From NCBI GenBank assembly GCA_002914805.1, contig JXTB01000184.1, positions 1 to 64,000 on the forward strand: DNA of 64,000 bases, in the 5' to 3' direction. The position numbers and the translations under genes are program-made. Of the stretch, positions 1-12,000 are shown piece by piece (positions within the stretch are counted from its first letter, which is position 1; each line of letters starts with the position of its first letter). The notes under the pieces were generated by a model. It searched no databases, was not told the origin of the DNA, and saw nothing but the letters and a program-made list of their open reading frames with translations. The DNA is from Parasponia andersonii. Its lineage: Eukaryota; Streptophyta; Magnoliopsida; Rosales; Cannabaceae.

Positions 1-129
1 TTTCTTCCCTGACAGAGGTTGATGCAATTTTTTACTGTGCAGATAATCATTAATCTGCAATCTCCAGTACGAGAAATCTGTACCGTCGAACTTGTCAATT
101 CCGGGTCCTGATCCTTCACTTCCGGCCAT
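1..129 (-). CDS. Ty1-copia Gag, N-terminal fragment cut by the window edge
   Basis: The minus strand from 129 down reads an open frame beginning MAGSEGSGPGIDKFDGTDF and continuing through a YWRLQINDYL segment to the edge. This is the usual start of a plant copia Gag: a short acidic or Gly-rich leader, then the K(F)DG..F..W motif that opens the UBN2-type gag domain. The ATG lies 26 bases inside the primer-binding site at 155-166, where a copia gag start is expected. No stop or frameshift occurs in the 43 visible codons, so this element could be younger than the other retroelements here, but the rest lies outside the window. It would encode the structural protein of cytoplasmic virus-like particles. 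Confidence 0.75.
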   Translation of the reverse strand, partial: MAGSEGSGPGIDKFDGTDFSYWRLQINDYLHSKKLHQPLSGKK

Positions 130-154
130 CGCTCCCACTAAAATATCGAACGAA

Positions 155-166
155 GCTCTGATACCA
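155..166 (-). other. Primer-binding site (initiator Met-tRNA type)
   Basis: The minus strand reads TGGTATCAGAGC, the standard plant copia primer site complementary to the 3' end of initiator methionine tRNA. It sits two bases from the LTR edge at 169. Confidence 0.8.
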
Positions 167-168
167 GT

Positions 169-761
169 TGTTAGGGAATAACCTCCCCAATAAACACACA
201 ATAGTGGAAGCGATAAAATAAATATAAAATAATGCCGAAATAAATAAATAGGACACACAAATTTAGCGTGGTTCACCAAATTGGCTACGTCCACGGAGCT
301 GCTGCAGATTTTCACTTGGGAGAAAAGGAACCTTTACAAGTGTTAACACTCACAACTCACACCCCAGACCCCGAATACACCCAAGAGAAAAATTGTATTT
401 TTCTCTAATTTTCAAGAGTAAACTTACTCTAATACTTTCACAATACTTGGTGTTTCTTGCACTCTGGGATAAGAAATAATCAGAGATGGGGACCCTATTT
501 ATAGTTGAGGTTCACCAACCTCACACGTTTTGGCCAACCAAGCTTTCCTTCTTTAATACACGAAATATACACGGTTTTTCCAATCAATATCAATCCGTGT
601 ATATATGCATATTTTGGCTATTTAAAGCACACGGTCAGTACACATTTTTTGGCCTATGTTTAGTGCATATCTCTTACACATTGGTAGAGCATTTATTGCT
701 CTTTACAATTTTATTAAACAGTTTGATAACCGTGTGTGGATAACACACATACACGTCAACA
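169..761 (-). mobile_element. 5' LTR of a Ty1-copia element
   Basis: The inner edge is fixed by the primer-binding site. On the plus strand the LTR starts TGTTAGGGAATAACC at 169; the outer edge is best placed at ..GTCAACA ending 761, giving TGTT..AACA ends and about 593 bp. It contains the R/U5-like block GTGGTTCACCAAATTGG near 270 that is shared with the copia element at 41943-46887, and a minus-strand TATA box near 500. The outer edge is inferred only from the terminal dinucleotides, because the partner LTR is outside the window. Confidence 0.7.
493..503 (-). promoter_or_regulatory. TATA box of the copia LTR promoter
   Basis: The minus strand reads TATAAATAGGG. It lies upstream of the R-like region in the direction of gag, where a copia U3 promoter is expected. 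Confidence 0.55.
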
Positions 762-1802
762 CTTTAAACTGGGAGTTTATTGATATTGTCATAGTAATAA
801 AAGCGACTTATTTATAAATTTTATCAAAACTAACCATTATTACGAAATCGCCTATCTAAAGTTACCTAAATGCCCAAATCTTCCACTCTATGAACCTCCT
901 TTACCATGTTACCTACAAATTTTATCAAACCCTGTCATAGTAATATTACCATATGTCATTCATGAATAGTACTTAGGGTTTGCAAAACGTATCCATGCAT
1001 GCAATTCCTATAATCAAAATACTTTTAGTAATTAATAAGATAGTATTGTACACATGCTAGCTCTTAATTAGTCTTAAGCGAGACAAGTAATGTGCACCTA
1101 AGTTTCAGTACAAGCATCAAATATTCAGACAATATAGTATATAAAGTTACACTGTATAACTTGAACACCTTCCCATTATACAAGCTAAGAGTTGGTACTA
1201 ACACTCTCATTTTTATTTCTTAAATTTAAATAACAAAAAAAAAGTTGGAGTTATCTTCTTATCCATGTTGCTTAAGAAAATTTCCACCAATTTTTTCATT
1301 TAACAAAACAAGCAAGCTATGAAGTTTTTGGATCAGCTAATTAAATGTACCTTTATCTGAATGTAAAGCTACAATAGTACTAGAAATGTCCTGCAAGACA
1401 CTATAGATAAACAAATAAAAATTAATTAGTATATAAAATTGACAAACATAAAAATATAATTTTCAAATAGATCTAGATGAAATTTTGAGGAAGAAAATTT
1501 AAATATCCTTTACCATCCAGTACTATATGGATCTCTTAATTCATTTGAGAAGATGATATTGCTTGCGAAGTTTCCAAGTACTGATCTTATATTCTGAAAA
1601 ATGTAATAATTCTGTGAATTAGTCTCTTTTCCCGATTTGATTTTGATGTATGATTCTATCATGTGTACATACAGTATATATGTACGTGTGCATGTATGTG
1701 TATAAGCTTAAGAATGAATGTTTACATATAGCTACATATTTACATTCACACACACATATACATACTCAAGTCAATGAAGCTTAAGAAGAGCTTTTTACAT
1801 AC
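762..1802. other. Intergenic, AT-rich
   Basis: No coding or element signature was recognised. The last exons expected for the S28 gene to the right (those with the catalytic Asp and His) are not visible here. Confidence 0.5.
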
Positions 1803-4450
1803 ATGGCCTCCGAATTCAGTAGTGATCCAATGAGGTCTTGGGGTGACACCAAAAAGCTCCTGGCAAGACTTGGTGAAGTTGTTCAAATCGAAAGGCGAAT
1901 ATAGGAACATTGTCTCAGTTTCCCCAGAACCGATTGGCATTACCATCTCAGTACATGTCTTTTAACACACAAATCATTGCAAAGCTGAGCTAGATGATAA
2001 TCATCACGATAATAACAACCATACAAACAATAAAGGGCCACTTCATACTTTTACTCCCTAAACTATATACTCTGTTAAATATTGTTAGGGAAATTATTCG
2101 AAATATGGAAACATCTAAGGGAAGTAAAATTAAGAGACGAAGAAACAAATAGTCAAATGCAAGATGGAATGGTAGCACAATACCAGCATTGGCAGCTGCA
2201 GCAATCCTACCAAGAACAGCAGTTCCCTTAGGTGCACCATCAATGATGTTGCATAAAGAGCCGACGAGATCATCCGGCGGATTGTCATTCTGAGCTGCAC
2301 TCTCACACAACAGTGCCAAGTAGTCCTTCAGCTGTTGTGATGAATTGAAGGGCGCCTTGAAGTACTAGAATAATGAAAGAAATAGAACTAATCAGTATAT
2401 TAGAATATAACCAAGGCCATATATTTGAACTTGAAGGAGTGTGAATACTTCATGCCCTTTTCCTGTCAAGTGTGTTTAAACTTGTATGGCAATGACATTT
2501 TTATGTATTCTGAGGGGACCCTGAGTTCGATTTCCTAAGCGTATATCACAAAGGCTCATGTTTACTAATTTGTAAGGTAAAGAATCTAGTCGTATGGAAA
2601 TAAAAGAGAATGAATAGGAGATGAGATAGGATTCCTTTTCTTATATTTTACTTGCATATTAGAAGTTGGAATTGGAACCAACCTAGCTAATTCCTTTTTG
2701 TACGTTGTGCTTATTTACCTATTCGCAATGTAGCAATATAGAAAAAGTGTTATAACCAGCAACTGTAGAAGAGATTGTTAAGCTTTTGAAGTCCTCCTAC
2801 TTCGGCTGCAACTCTGTCAATTTCAGACCAAGATTGTCTTATGGTGTTGTAACAACTCTCACTGGTTTCCTACACAGGCCCAACACCAAGCCGAAAAAAT
2901 AAAATAAAATAACATTCTTCTTAAGATAATTTAACCAAGAAAAACAAAGATAAAACTTGAGTGACCGATTTCAGACATTAGAGGTCTATGATCTTTCGGT
3001 TTTCTTGCTCTGAAATCCTTGGTGACTATGACATCGTATCCGTTTTGTGGAGTGATGTTGTCGAAGTAGAGAATAGGTGCCGATGATGCCAAAGCTTCAA
3101 TGGTAATGCGTGGATATTTCAGACGAAACCATGATGCGAGCACTGAATACCAAGAGCAAAAGTAGTTCATGAGTTGAGTTCCCTTTGTGAAGATCAACTT
3201 CCACGTAAGATTATTTTGTATTGTTTGAACATACTTAATTCCACCATAAGATCCACCAAGTGCAATGACGGGGCAATTTTGAGCAGAGAGATTCTTTTTG
3301 AGATCTATAATCAACTGCGCATAATCTGCCAAAGCTTGTGTTGAGCTTAAGAATCCAAGTGTAGAGGAATTTTCAAAAGCTTTCTCAGGGGATCCAAATG
3401 GCATTCAATCTCCATAATACCGATGCCCTAAAATGAGCAAGCTTTTGTTCAAAAATATTCTTTCTTGTTTTTTTTATAAAAATTATAATAAGATATATAC
3501 ACAAAAACACACAAAAAGAAGACAAAAACCTCACCCCCCACACACACACACACACACTCAAAAAAACTAAAAAAAAAAAAAGATTCTCAAAAAGAGCAAA
3601 AAAATACTCTCTCCGCGCTAAAAGAGACCCCACAAGAGCAGACAAAAAAAGAGACTACAACATGAAAATTGTGATACACCCCGGGCCCCTCTCCTCCCAG
3701 ATTCTCTCTCGTGTAGAAAAAAAAACCCTCTCACAATACAAAACAAGATGTTAATTTGTTCTACTCCATGTTTCTTTCCATTCATTTCACATGGACCATA
3801 CTAATAGAATTATGATGTCATTTCTCTCAAAAAGCCTAGAGCTAGACTTAAATTGGTTTTGGTATCAAGAGATGCTACCTACACCTAGTGCCGAAACCAA
3901 ATGATTCGTTATCAAATTCTGCCTTTGGGAGGGTTATCTCCCGTTGTTTTAACTCATTAGTTCCAAATCTAATAATTTGTATCCCAATGGAAGATTGTTT
4001 AGTGTCAAAAAGGACTTATTGATGAAACATAAAACTACTGACCTCAATGTACAACAATAGGCCGTTGAAACGAATAGCAAGATCAACCATGAATCCAGTA
4101 CCATGCACCGCATCGTTTATAGGTACTCCATCTCCAGTGTAGACCGAAAATGGGAGAACTAGTATCGGCACCACCCCAGTAGTTGAAATTTACAACATAT
4201 TTCTGTTTGAAAGTGGCATAACTCGCTGGCTTGTAATTGAAATGATCTAGTGTGTTTAAAACTTGGTCACAGATTTTGATACTTGATCTTTTATGTTCTT
4301 GTTCATCAATTTGTCCCTCATATTAACAACTTTAAATCCTGATATTCTGAGATCAACTCCAGAAGTGTATATAGGGATTGTATTGATGATCATTAAGAGT
4401 AAAAGCAGCAATTCCATCATGAAAAATTGAGGTGAGGATTTCTGCATCAT
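1803..4450 (-). pseudogene. Lysosomal Pro-X carboxypeptidase-like (peptidase S28) pseudogene
   Basis: Six exon-like blocks in order match plant S28 prolyl carboxypeptidases: 4043-4450 (hydrophobic signal peptide, DHFNYKP..YATFKQ), 3239-3425 ([27 protein letters not shown].. to the nucleophile motif GGSYGG), 3009-3142 ([15 protein letters not shown]), about 2757-2869 (ETSESCYNTIRQSW), 2184-2364 (YFKAPFNSSQQLKDYLA) and 1803-1958 (TCTEMVMPIGS..FGGH). The gene is dead. A frameshift precedes DHFNYK near 4250; one extra base near 4144 breaks SPIF/VYTG; a TGA at 3405-3407 replaces the Ser codon before MPFGS; the donor after GGSYGG reads TT instead of GT; the next donor is GC. The exon usually joining AAANA to TCTEMV is absent, and the 3' exons with the catalytic Asp and His are not seen. 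Active homologues cleave Pro-X bonds in vacuole or apoplast. Confidence 0.85.
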
Positions 4451-4611
4451 ATGTTGGAATTTGTTTATGGGGATTTTGTTTATTTCGGTTTGAGGAAGAA
4501 ATGGTGTACTGTGTATTCCTTAGTTAAGCCACTTGTGTCGTTTATTTTGCTTACCAGGTTACAAAGTTTCTTAGTTTGGAAGTATTTTGAGAGTAGGTTC
4601 TTTATAGTCGA

Positions 4612-4875
4612 TTATCAAAATATGGTATTAGTACAACATTATACATGCACCAACTTATATACAAGGTAATACATGCACCAACCTATATTCCAAATTTTGA
4701 ATTTTGATCAAAATATGGTATTAGTGCAATATTAGTTCCAAGTAAGAACCAAGTAATACATGCAACAACTTATATTCCAAATTTTGAATTTTGATCAAAA
4801 TATGGTATTAGTATAGCATTAGTAACAAGTAAGAACCAAGTAATGCATGCACCAACTTATATACCAAATTTTGAG
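4612..4875. repeat. Three-copy tandem repeat, unit 87-93 bp
   Basis: The phrase ATCAAAATATGGTATTAG starts at about 4614, 4707 and 4794, and the flanking phrases (CATGCACCAACTTATAT, CCAAATTTTGA) repeat with it. The spacings are about 93 and 87 bp. The copies differ by scattered substitutions. It lies just upstream of the S28 pseudogene. Confidence 0.75.
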
Positions 4876-6044
4876 TTTCTGATACCAATTAACAGGCACG
4901 GAGGCACAATAGGCCTAGTGGGGGCTTCAATTTTATTTTTCCTTATGGAAAAATACCTAAATATTTATATGTATTTAAAATTTTAGACTTAAATTTTATA
5001 TAAAAACCCTTCTCAAAAAAAAAAAAAAAAAAAAGAACCCCAAAAAAAAAAAAAAAATGCATTTCTAGCTTCCACTGAACAAAAATATTGGCTTGGCTCC
5101 GTCCCTGCCAACTGATGCGGTGGTTGACGAATATGCTTAAGATATTCAATTTAGTTTATGAATTATATTTTCTACAAATCAAGTGTTACGTCACAGCTTG
5201 AAACCTATATTACTATTCCTGAAAACATGCCATAAAATTATCAGAAACTGTTTCAAAACATCAGAAATTCTAAATCAAGCGTCCGATAAAGCTAAAATAA
5301 TCTACGAATTAAGCAAAGATTTTCTCAAGAATGATGTTTATGATATATCTATTAATTAAAAGTATTTAATCCAAACACAGATATTCCTGTCTGTCTTAGG
5401 AGATAACAAAGTTGAGTTTGAACTCGTTTTGGAAGCAATTTTGTCGTACTAATTCAGAATGCAGCCACCTAATTATATGAACAGAACTTGATGATTCAAG
5501 TTCGCCAGTTTTCTTCCTCGTATTCTTCTGAGATATGTCATCCATCGATTAAAAAGACGAACTATAGAGAAACATTGTTGACAAACTAGAGTTTAAGAGT
5601 TTGATTAGACTACAACGCTAAAAGATTCAGATCTTATAAATCACGGAAAAAAATAGCATGAACACGGTCTCTTCTCTATATTGTAGCTACTAGCACATAT
5701 GGTACATATACAATTCAACAAATTAACAACTCAATGTACCCAAATAGAGGAAAACAAAAAACCAAATACAGGCCAATACAAATGGTAGGAAACAATGCTC
5801 AGCAAACAAGCAAGCTAAATAAAAAGAAGCCGCTTACTCTGGTCATATAATACAAGAACCGAAAACTCTGAGCAAAAACACGAGAAAAATGACAAACACT
5901 AATAAGCTGGCCGATACAGTGATACAAGAAAAATGATAAATACCAAGAAGCTGGCTGATACAGTGATGGAAACCGCTATTCACACAATAAGAATATATGG
6001 TGAAAAATTGAAGCACGCTCACTTGTATGCACGCATCCCTGAAC
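4876..6044. other. Intergenic stretch, 3' flank of VPS41
   Basis: AT-rich with long A runs near 5015-5057. The 3' UTR of VPS41 should extend leftward from 6044, but no poly(A) signal could be fixed with confidence. No gene was recognised. Confidence 0.5.
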
Positions 6045-9000
6045 TCAACTAGCAGCAGTAGTACATAAGATGCAACGCATACGAGGGGTACCCGATTCAG
6101 TGTCATCATCATCATCATCATGGTCCATGTAACCATTTTCATGCTCATGGTATTCTGCCACTTGTTCTCGAGAAGTACTTCCACTCACTTTGTTGGTATT
6201 TGTGTGAGTGGAATCCATAAGACAAGTCGTGTGATATGCATGACAACAGAAGAACACAATGACTGAGACACTTTGCATAGAAAATGGATCAAAACACATG
6301 CAACACCTTCCACCTCCCCTAGTTTTTGACTTAACCTCCATGCTTCTCACACTTGGAGATCTCTCAATTGCTTGAGAAGACCCACTGTCGTTCCGTTTTG
6401 ATCGTGTTTCATCCTCTTCATTGCTCAAGTAAATTCCATGTCTTGCCTCTTTGTAGCATTTAACCAAGAGGTTGACACAATCAGCCTGTTTCTCAATACA
6501 ACTCAAATGTCAATTTTTATCATGGTGCTCTATGCAAATAAAAGGTGACAATGTCATATCACACAAAGGATTACCTTGAGGATATCATTGCAGCCATGTC
6601 TAAGAGATGTTTCTGTCCTGTAATCAGTGATAATTTTGACTAGTCGATCCCTAAGCCTGAAAGGAAAACCAATCTATTAGTGCTAAAGCTTCAACACGAG
6701 TCTAAGCTAATGTCAACTATTTGAAGTAAATTGGCAACACACATCTGATTTTATGTATACCCATCGATTTTATGTACACATGTATGCATACATAGATACT
6801 TGTATACATGTATGTATATATGGCAGGAACAAAGGGAAATTCATGTAAACAGCTATACGACATCTGTCTAATTTTACTAACCTAGGTATCTCCAAGCCAT
6901 TGGGAACCATATTCACGATATAGAGAGGGTCAAGATTGCCAACTGTGTGTTCCAACAACATGCCAACCTGCCAGTTTAACGGAACAAAGTTTGAAGAAAC
7001 TCAAAAGACGTGTATAGACAACTAATTACCAAATGTGTTCATAAAGAATTCATGTCTGCACAATATATTTCTAATATGTATACCATTTCAGGTTTGTGAA
7101 GACATTGTTCAATCAATTCTTCCCAAAGATCATCATCATGCTGCATCGTCACAAACTCCACAGCCTGTATACAATCAAACCCCATCACCAAAAACCTCCC
7201 AAGTAAACAAAAACACAAATACCAACTTGAAAAGAACCAGAGGGTATCAACCTTTCCCAAGATAAGAAGACAAGAATTACCTCTTCTATATCCCCTAATT
7301 GATTAATAAGTACAGCAAGAGCTTGTTTCGTATTTCCCATTCTCCCAAGAATAAATACTTGCTCTCTCAAAAGATCTCTTTTGACACATATTTCATATGC
7401 CTGACATTTGAAATCAGGAGTTAATGAATAGACAACGTTAAGAAACCATCTAAATTGTTTATTCATCAACTGTTCAAACCTTTTCAAGCGTGTAATGTTG
7501 ACTACTACGAAGAAAAGAAAGCAGCATCTTTGGATCATATTCTGCATAAAGCTCAACCTAACACAGTAAAATAAGAAAAAAGGCATGCACGGAATAAGGT
7601 GAATAGCACACCAACAAAAGGGCTAAAACAAAAATTTGTAAACTTAACAAACTCTGTATAAACTTTTGCAATGAGTTGCATGTTTTCCAGTTATAAATCA
7701 AAATCTTAGAAGAAATACTTTCTGGAGGGGATAGACTCTCTCTTCAATAAATAGAGGCTATAGTGACTTCAGGATAGATTTACGTGCCCCATGGTTAGCA
7801 TAGGTTATAAGTATCACAGGAACAACCAATCTGTTCATCCCCTTCAATAGACTGTTACCTGCATATCATGATAATCCTTTCCAGCATGAGGATTTACTTC
7901 AAATAGTGAATGCAGATACAGATGCAAGAAGTAATGGGAGTCACACTTTTCTCTTGCATTTAAAAGCTGTGTAACAACTTCTGATGGAGGAATTGACTCT
8001 TTATGTTGGATAAACAATGGAACTGCACGCTTGCAATCTAGCATCATTAGTTGGACAACCTGAAAAGTCATAGGTGACATGATAATAGATGAGGTCAAGC
8101 CCAAAAAAAAAGGGGCAAATGTAAAGTGGAATGAAAAATATGAGCTGGACATGAGAAAAAAAAAAAAAAACAGAATAGCAGTTAAAAAAAAAACTTTTAA
8201 AAGACTGCAGAGTGCATAACGTTTCATCTGTAATATCGGTTACAAGGCTCAACTGAGTCCATAGACATTGCAAGTCTATGAATTGCAGAATAAAAAGAAA
8301 ACATCATCGCTATTAATCATGCCAGCTCTTTAAACGTTGCTCATAAAGACTATCACAGTTTAACTCTTCCCAAAAAAAAAAAAAAAAGAAGAAGAAGAGA
8401 GAGTGGGGCTTTTTGGGGGTTCAAATTTAAAATTCATACAAATGAATTTCTTCTCTGGAATAAAAACTATAATAGCTACTGCACAAACCATAAAACCCAA
8501 GCAGCAGTCTACATGCTGAAGCGGTTCTGAAATAACTTTAGTCTTTACCTTTTCCCTTATAGAATAGTGCAGGTTATGCTTTTCAATGAAATCAAATATA
8601 TCTGGTTTCAGAAGCTGCAAATTTCAAACAGCAAGAAGACAAAAAAGACTTCAATCGTGTATCTTCAACATCTAGATCGCTCATTAATTATAACAAAACA
8701 TTAAATTCATCAAACAAATCCAGTTTCAGACTTACATCAGCATACAGTGAAAATGCTTTCTCATATTGCCCATCAATTACATACAACTCAGCTAGTGCCT
8801 GAAATAAAGACAGTAAATTGAAATCAGTTGCAGTAATCAAATGATTCAAGATATATCAAATGATAAAAGCAAATATTCTTGGACCTCTTTAAGTGCATCT
8901 GTCATGGATGAAGTATTTAGCTGAGGTTCTATGGCTGAGATTACGGACAATGCAGAATATATCACAGAAGGCCAAGATTTAACAGTCGACAAGAGATCCT

Positions 9001-12000
9001 TGTGAAACGATGGATTTGTAGCCAGTGCTACAAGAGCAACCTGTGCCATGGGGAAAAAAAAAAAAAAACATGATTCTCCAGTTGGCACAGGAAAAATACC
9101 ATAAGGAGAAAGCAATAGATGTTTTCCCAACAAACCTCATAAGCAGTATCACGCAGTCTTGGGTTTCCAGTTGGTATATATGGAACCAATACAGGAAGCT
9201 GACGAAGTTGAGCAAAATGAAAGACCCATCTGCAAAAAATGGTTAAACCTCAAGACCAAATAATTAGAAAAGTTGGATACAAATTACTTTCAATCATTGC
9301 AAACACGAATATAAACAAATAATAGTTAGTACCTTTCCCATGCTGAAGCAGATCCTCGCAACAATTTGGGACACAAAGATGCAGCTTCAGCGTATTTCCT
9401 TTCCACAATCAAATGATCCAGGTATCTAGATCCAACCTACAGATAACAGTAGATATAAATGGAATAAACTCAATACTCTCCTAATTAACACCTAAAACTG
9501 AATGAATAAAAAAGAGAGGGAAAGCTAGTTCGGCATAATGTGGAAGTCGCACTCAAATGAGTTTAAAATACCTCATCAAGGAGTTCACTGCGTCCCTGTC
9601 CAGCTTCAACTGCAGCCAAAGCTTTTTCATGCCACCCATGTTCAAGCAACCAAGCTATATGATCTTCAGCATCCCTGAATTTCATTCAATCATGAACAGT
9701 ATATATACAGATACAGATATTACCATAACAAACAAAAAAAAATTAAAAATTCTGCTCAAGTAAAAGGAGAAGGGTAAAAAATTTATTGTAGTTGCAAATT
9801 AAATTTACTCTCATCATTACAACAGAAAATGAATCATTAGCACCAAACAGAAAGGGCACACTTTCCAAATAACACAAAAGGCATAAGTTAGAAATAGCAC
9901 TTGCAATTAGACTCAAAAGTCAAAAAGTAAAAAGATCACAGCAAAGAGATTCATTGAGCTAGGTAAAATGAAGAAGAAAGAAAAACTCTCTCTGTAGAGA
10001 TCATAATTGAGTTTAGTCTTGCAACAAAATTAAACCATATTATGACCTGGTTTAAACAAAAAAAAAAAATTGAAGAAAACAAAGTCGGGACCTCAACTTT
10101 CACTTTTTTAAATGAGTTGTTTTGAATTACCCCAACCAACATATTGGCAAAATGTTTACTCCTCAAATTGAAAGGGCAAGGAGACTTTTAATATATCTAA
10201 TTAGAAATTCACAACAAAAGATATGGTACATTTGAAAGGTAAAATTATGCTTTAGTCATTTTTTTTAATATAAAAAAAAGTGGGACTTAACTAATGACCA
10301 TCACTTATTACAAATTTAAACGAAAATAACACACACACTCTACCAAGGTTTGAACTCCTGACGCCCCCAAACTCACACACACATCCCTCAAGCCTTGAAC
10401 CAACTGAGCTAGCCTTGGTTGGCAAATTCTGCTTCAGTCATTATGTATGCTTCGACCAGTCTTCAAATCTAATCCCCTTTCTCTCTCAATCTCTCTCTCT
10501 TTTGGCTTGAAGGAAAATCAATCACTTTATATCCTCCTAAAATTCTTCTTTCCTAATCCCTTTTTTCCCTATCTCAATTTATCTCTCTTTTGGCATGAAG
10601 GAACATTATTCATTTTAAAATAGAAGATTATTGGTGCCTAATGGAGTATAACTGATATACAAAAAAAATAAAATAAAATAAAATAAAAGAGTAGAAAACT
10701 AACCTGGGTTTTGCAATGACTACATCCTTTGGGGATACAATATAGTACAGTGGTTCATCACCTGCAGCCCACTGCCCACCAGCATAGCTGCTACCTAGAT
10801 TCCCATGAAAATGTTTTACAACTATTGGGATGTAAATGATCTAAAATCCAGACACCATAAACTTCAATGAGAAACATGTTAACCTGAGAAAGGAGCATGA
10901 GCAAGTGAATAATCCTTTGCCTTGTAATGCTCAAAGCCATGTACTGGTAGGGCATCTGTTGATAGTTCATCATTATTCCATGATACAATACGTACTTCTG
11001 GTCTCTGTGCATTTCCCTACTTAAAATACATCACACATGTTAGGCAATATATATATATATATATATATCATTTGTCTAAGAACAAAGAGCAAATCACAAT
11101 CACATTCTGGTCGACAACAAAGATTATGATAGGAAAATGCAAATGTCTTTGATTTCAAGTGACGACGGTTTAACCCAGAATAAAAACACATGCATCACAG
11201 TATAACATCAGTTTAAAAATGTACCAAGAAAATATTTTCCCATCGCTTTATTGTAATACACTAAAACCAAAACCTTATACCAACCAATACCAACCAATTA
11301 ATTAAAAGTAACTGTCATAATCTAAAATCTTCAACTTCTTTTAAGAAGTTACAACAAATAAAAAATGACACATGCATATGTGAGCAAACCAATTCATCAC
11401 AAGAAGTCAAACACTTTCCATAAGAACACTCAAGGAGGAACTGAGGAGATGTAACTTCCTGTTTTACAATACTCAAGAAGCGAAATATGCCTCAACAATG
11501 CTACATAAACACTAGAAAATTGAATTATATCCTACTATAGTTAAAAATGCTTGCCACGATGACTAACTAGATCGTGAACTCCTTAACTGAATGTTTGCAC
11601 TTCAGTGTCAGCTTTTAGAATTCCAGCCCCATCAAAACAAAAACACAGGTTTTAAAGTCAACAAGAAAGAACTAACTGATCTCCTATTACCTGACGTGAT
11701 GGGATACTGCTACTAAATTCCTTCTCCCGATCTTCTTCACCTAGTATATAGGCGAGAACAACCAGAGAATCACCAAAGGGTGCAATTCCAGAGATGTAAT
11801 AGCTGGTTTGGAAAGATGCCACAATATCCACTTGATTCAAGCTAGACAAAGGGACAGACTTATATGTCCCATTGGCTGCTCTCTGCTGATTTGTCCTTAT
11901 GGATGCAATTTTCACAGACGTTCCCCAGCCAATCACCAAGAGCATATCATCCTAAATATAATGTACGGATGGTATAAACAATGGCATACACGCAAAAGAT

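Noticed and set aside
4943-5149. Phe-rich minus-strand ORF
   Set aside because: It is produced by long A runs at 5015-5057.
10340-10415. Possible tRNA gene (A and B boxes present)
   Set aside because: No cloverleaf body or acceptor stem can be formed, and the 19-bp duplication marks a SINE.
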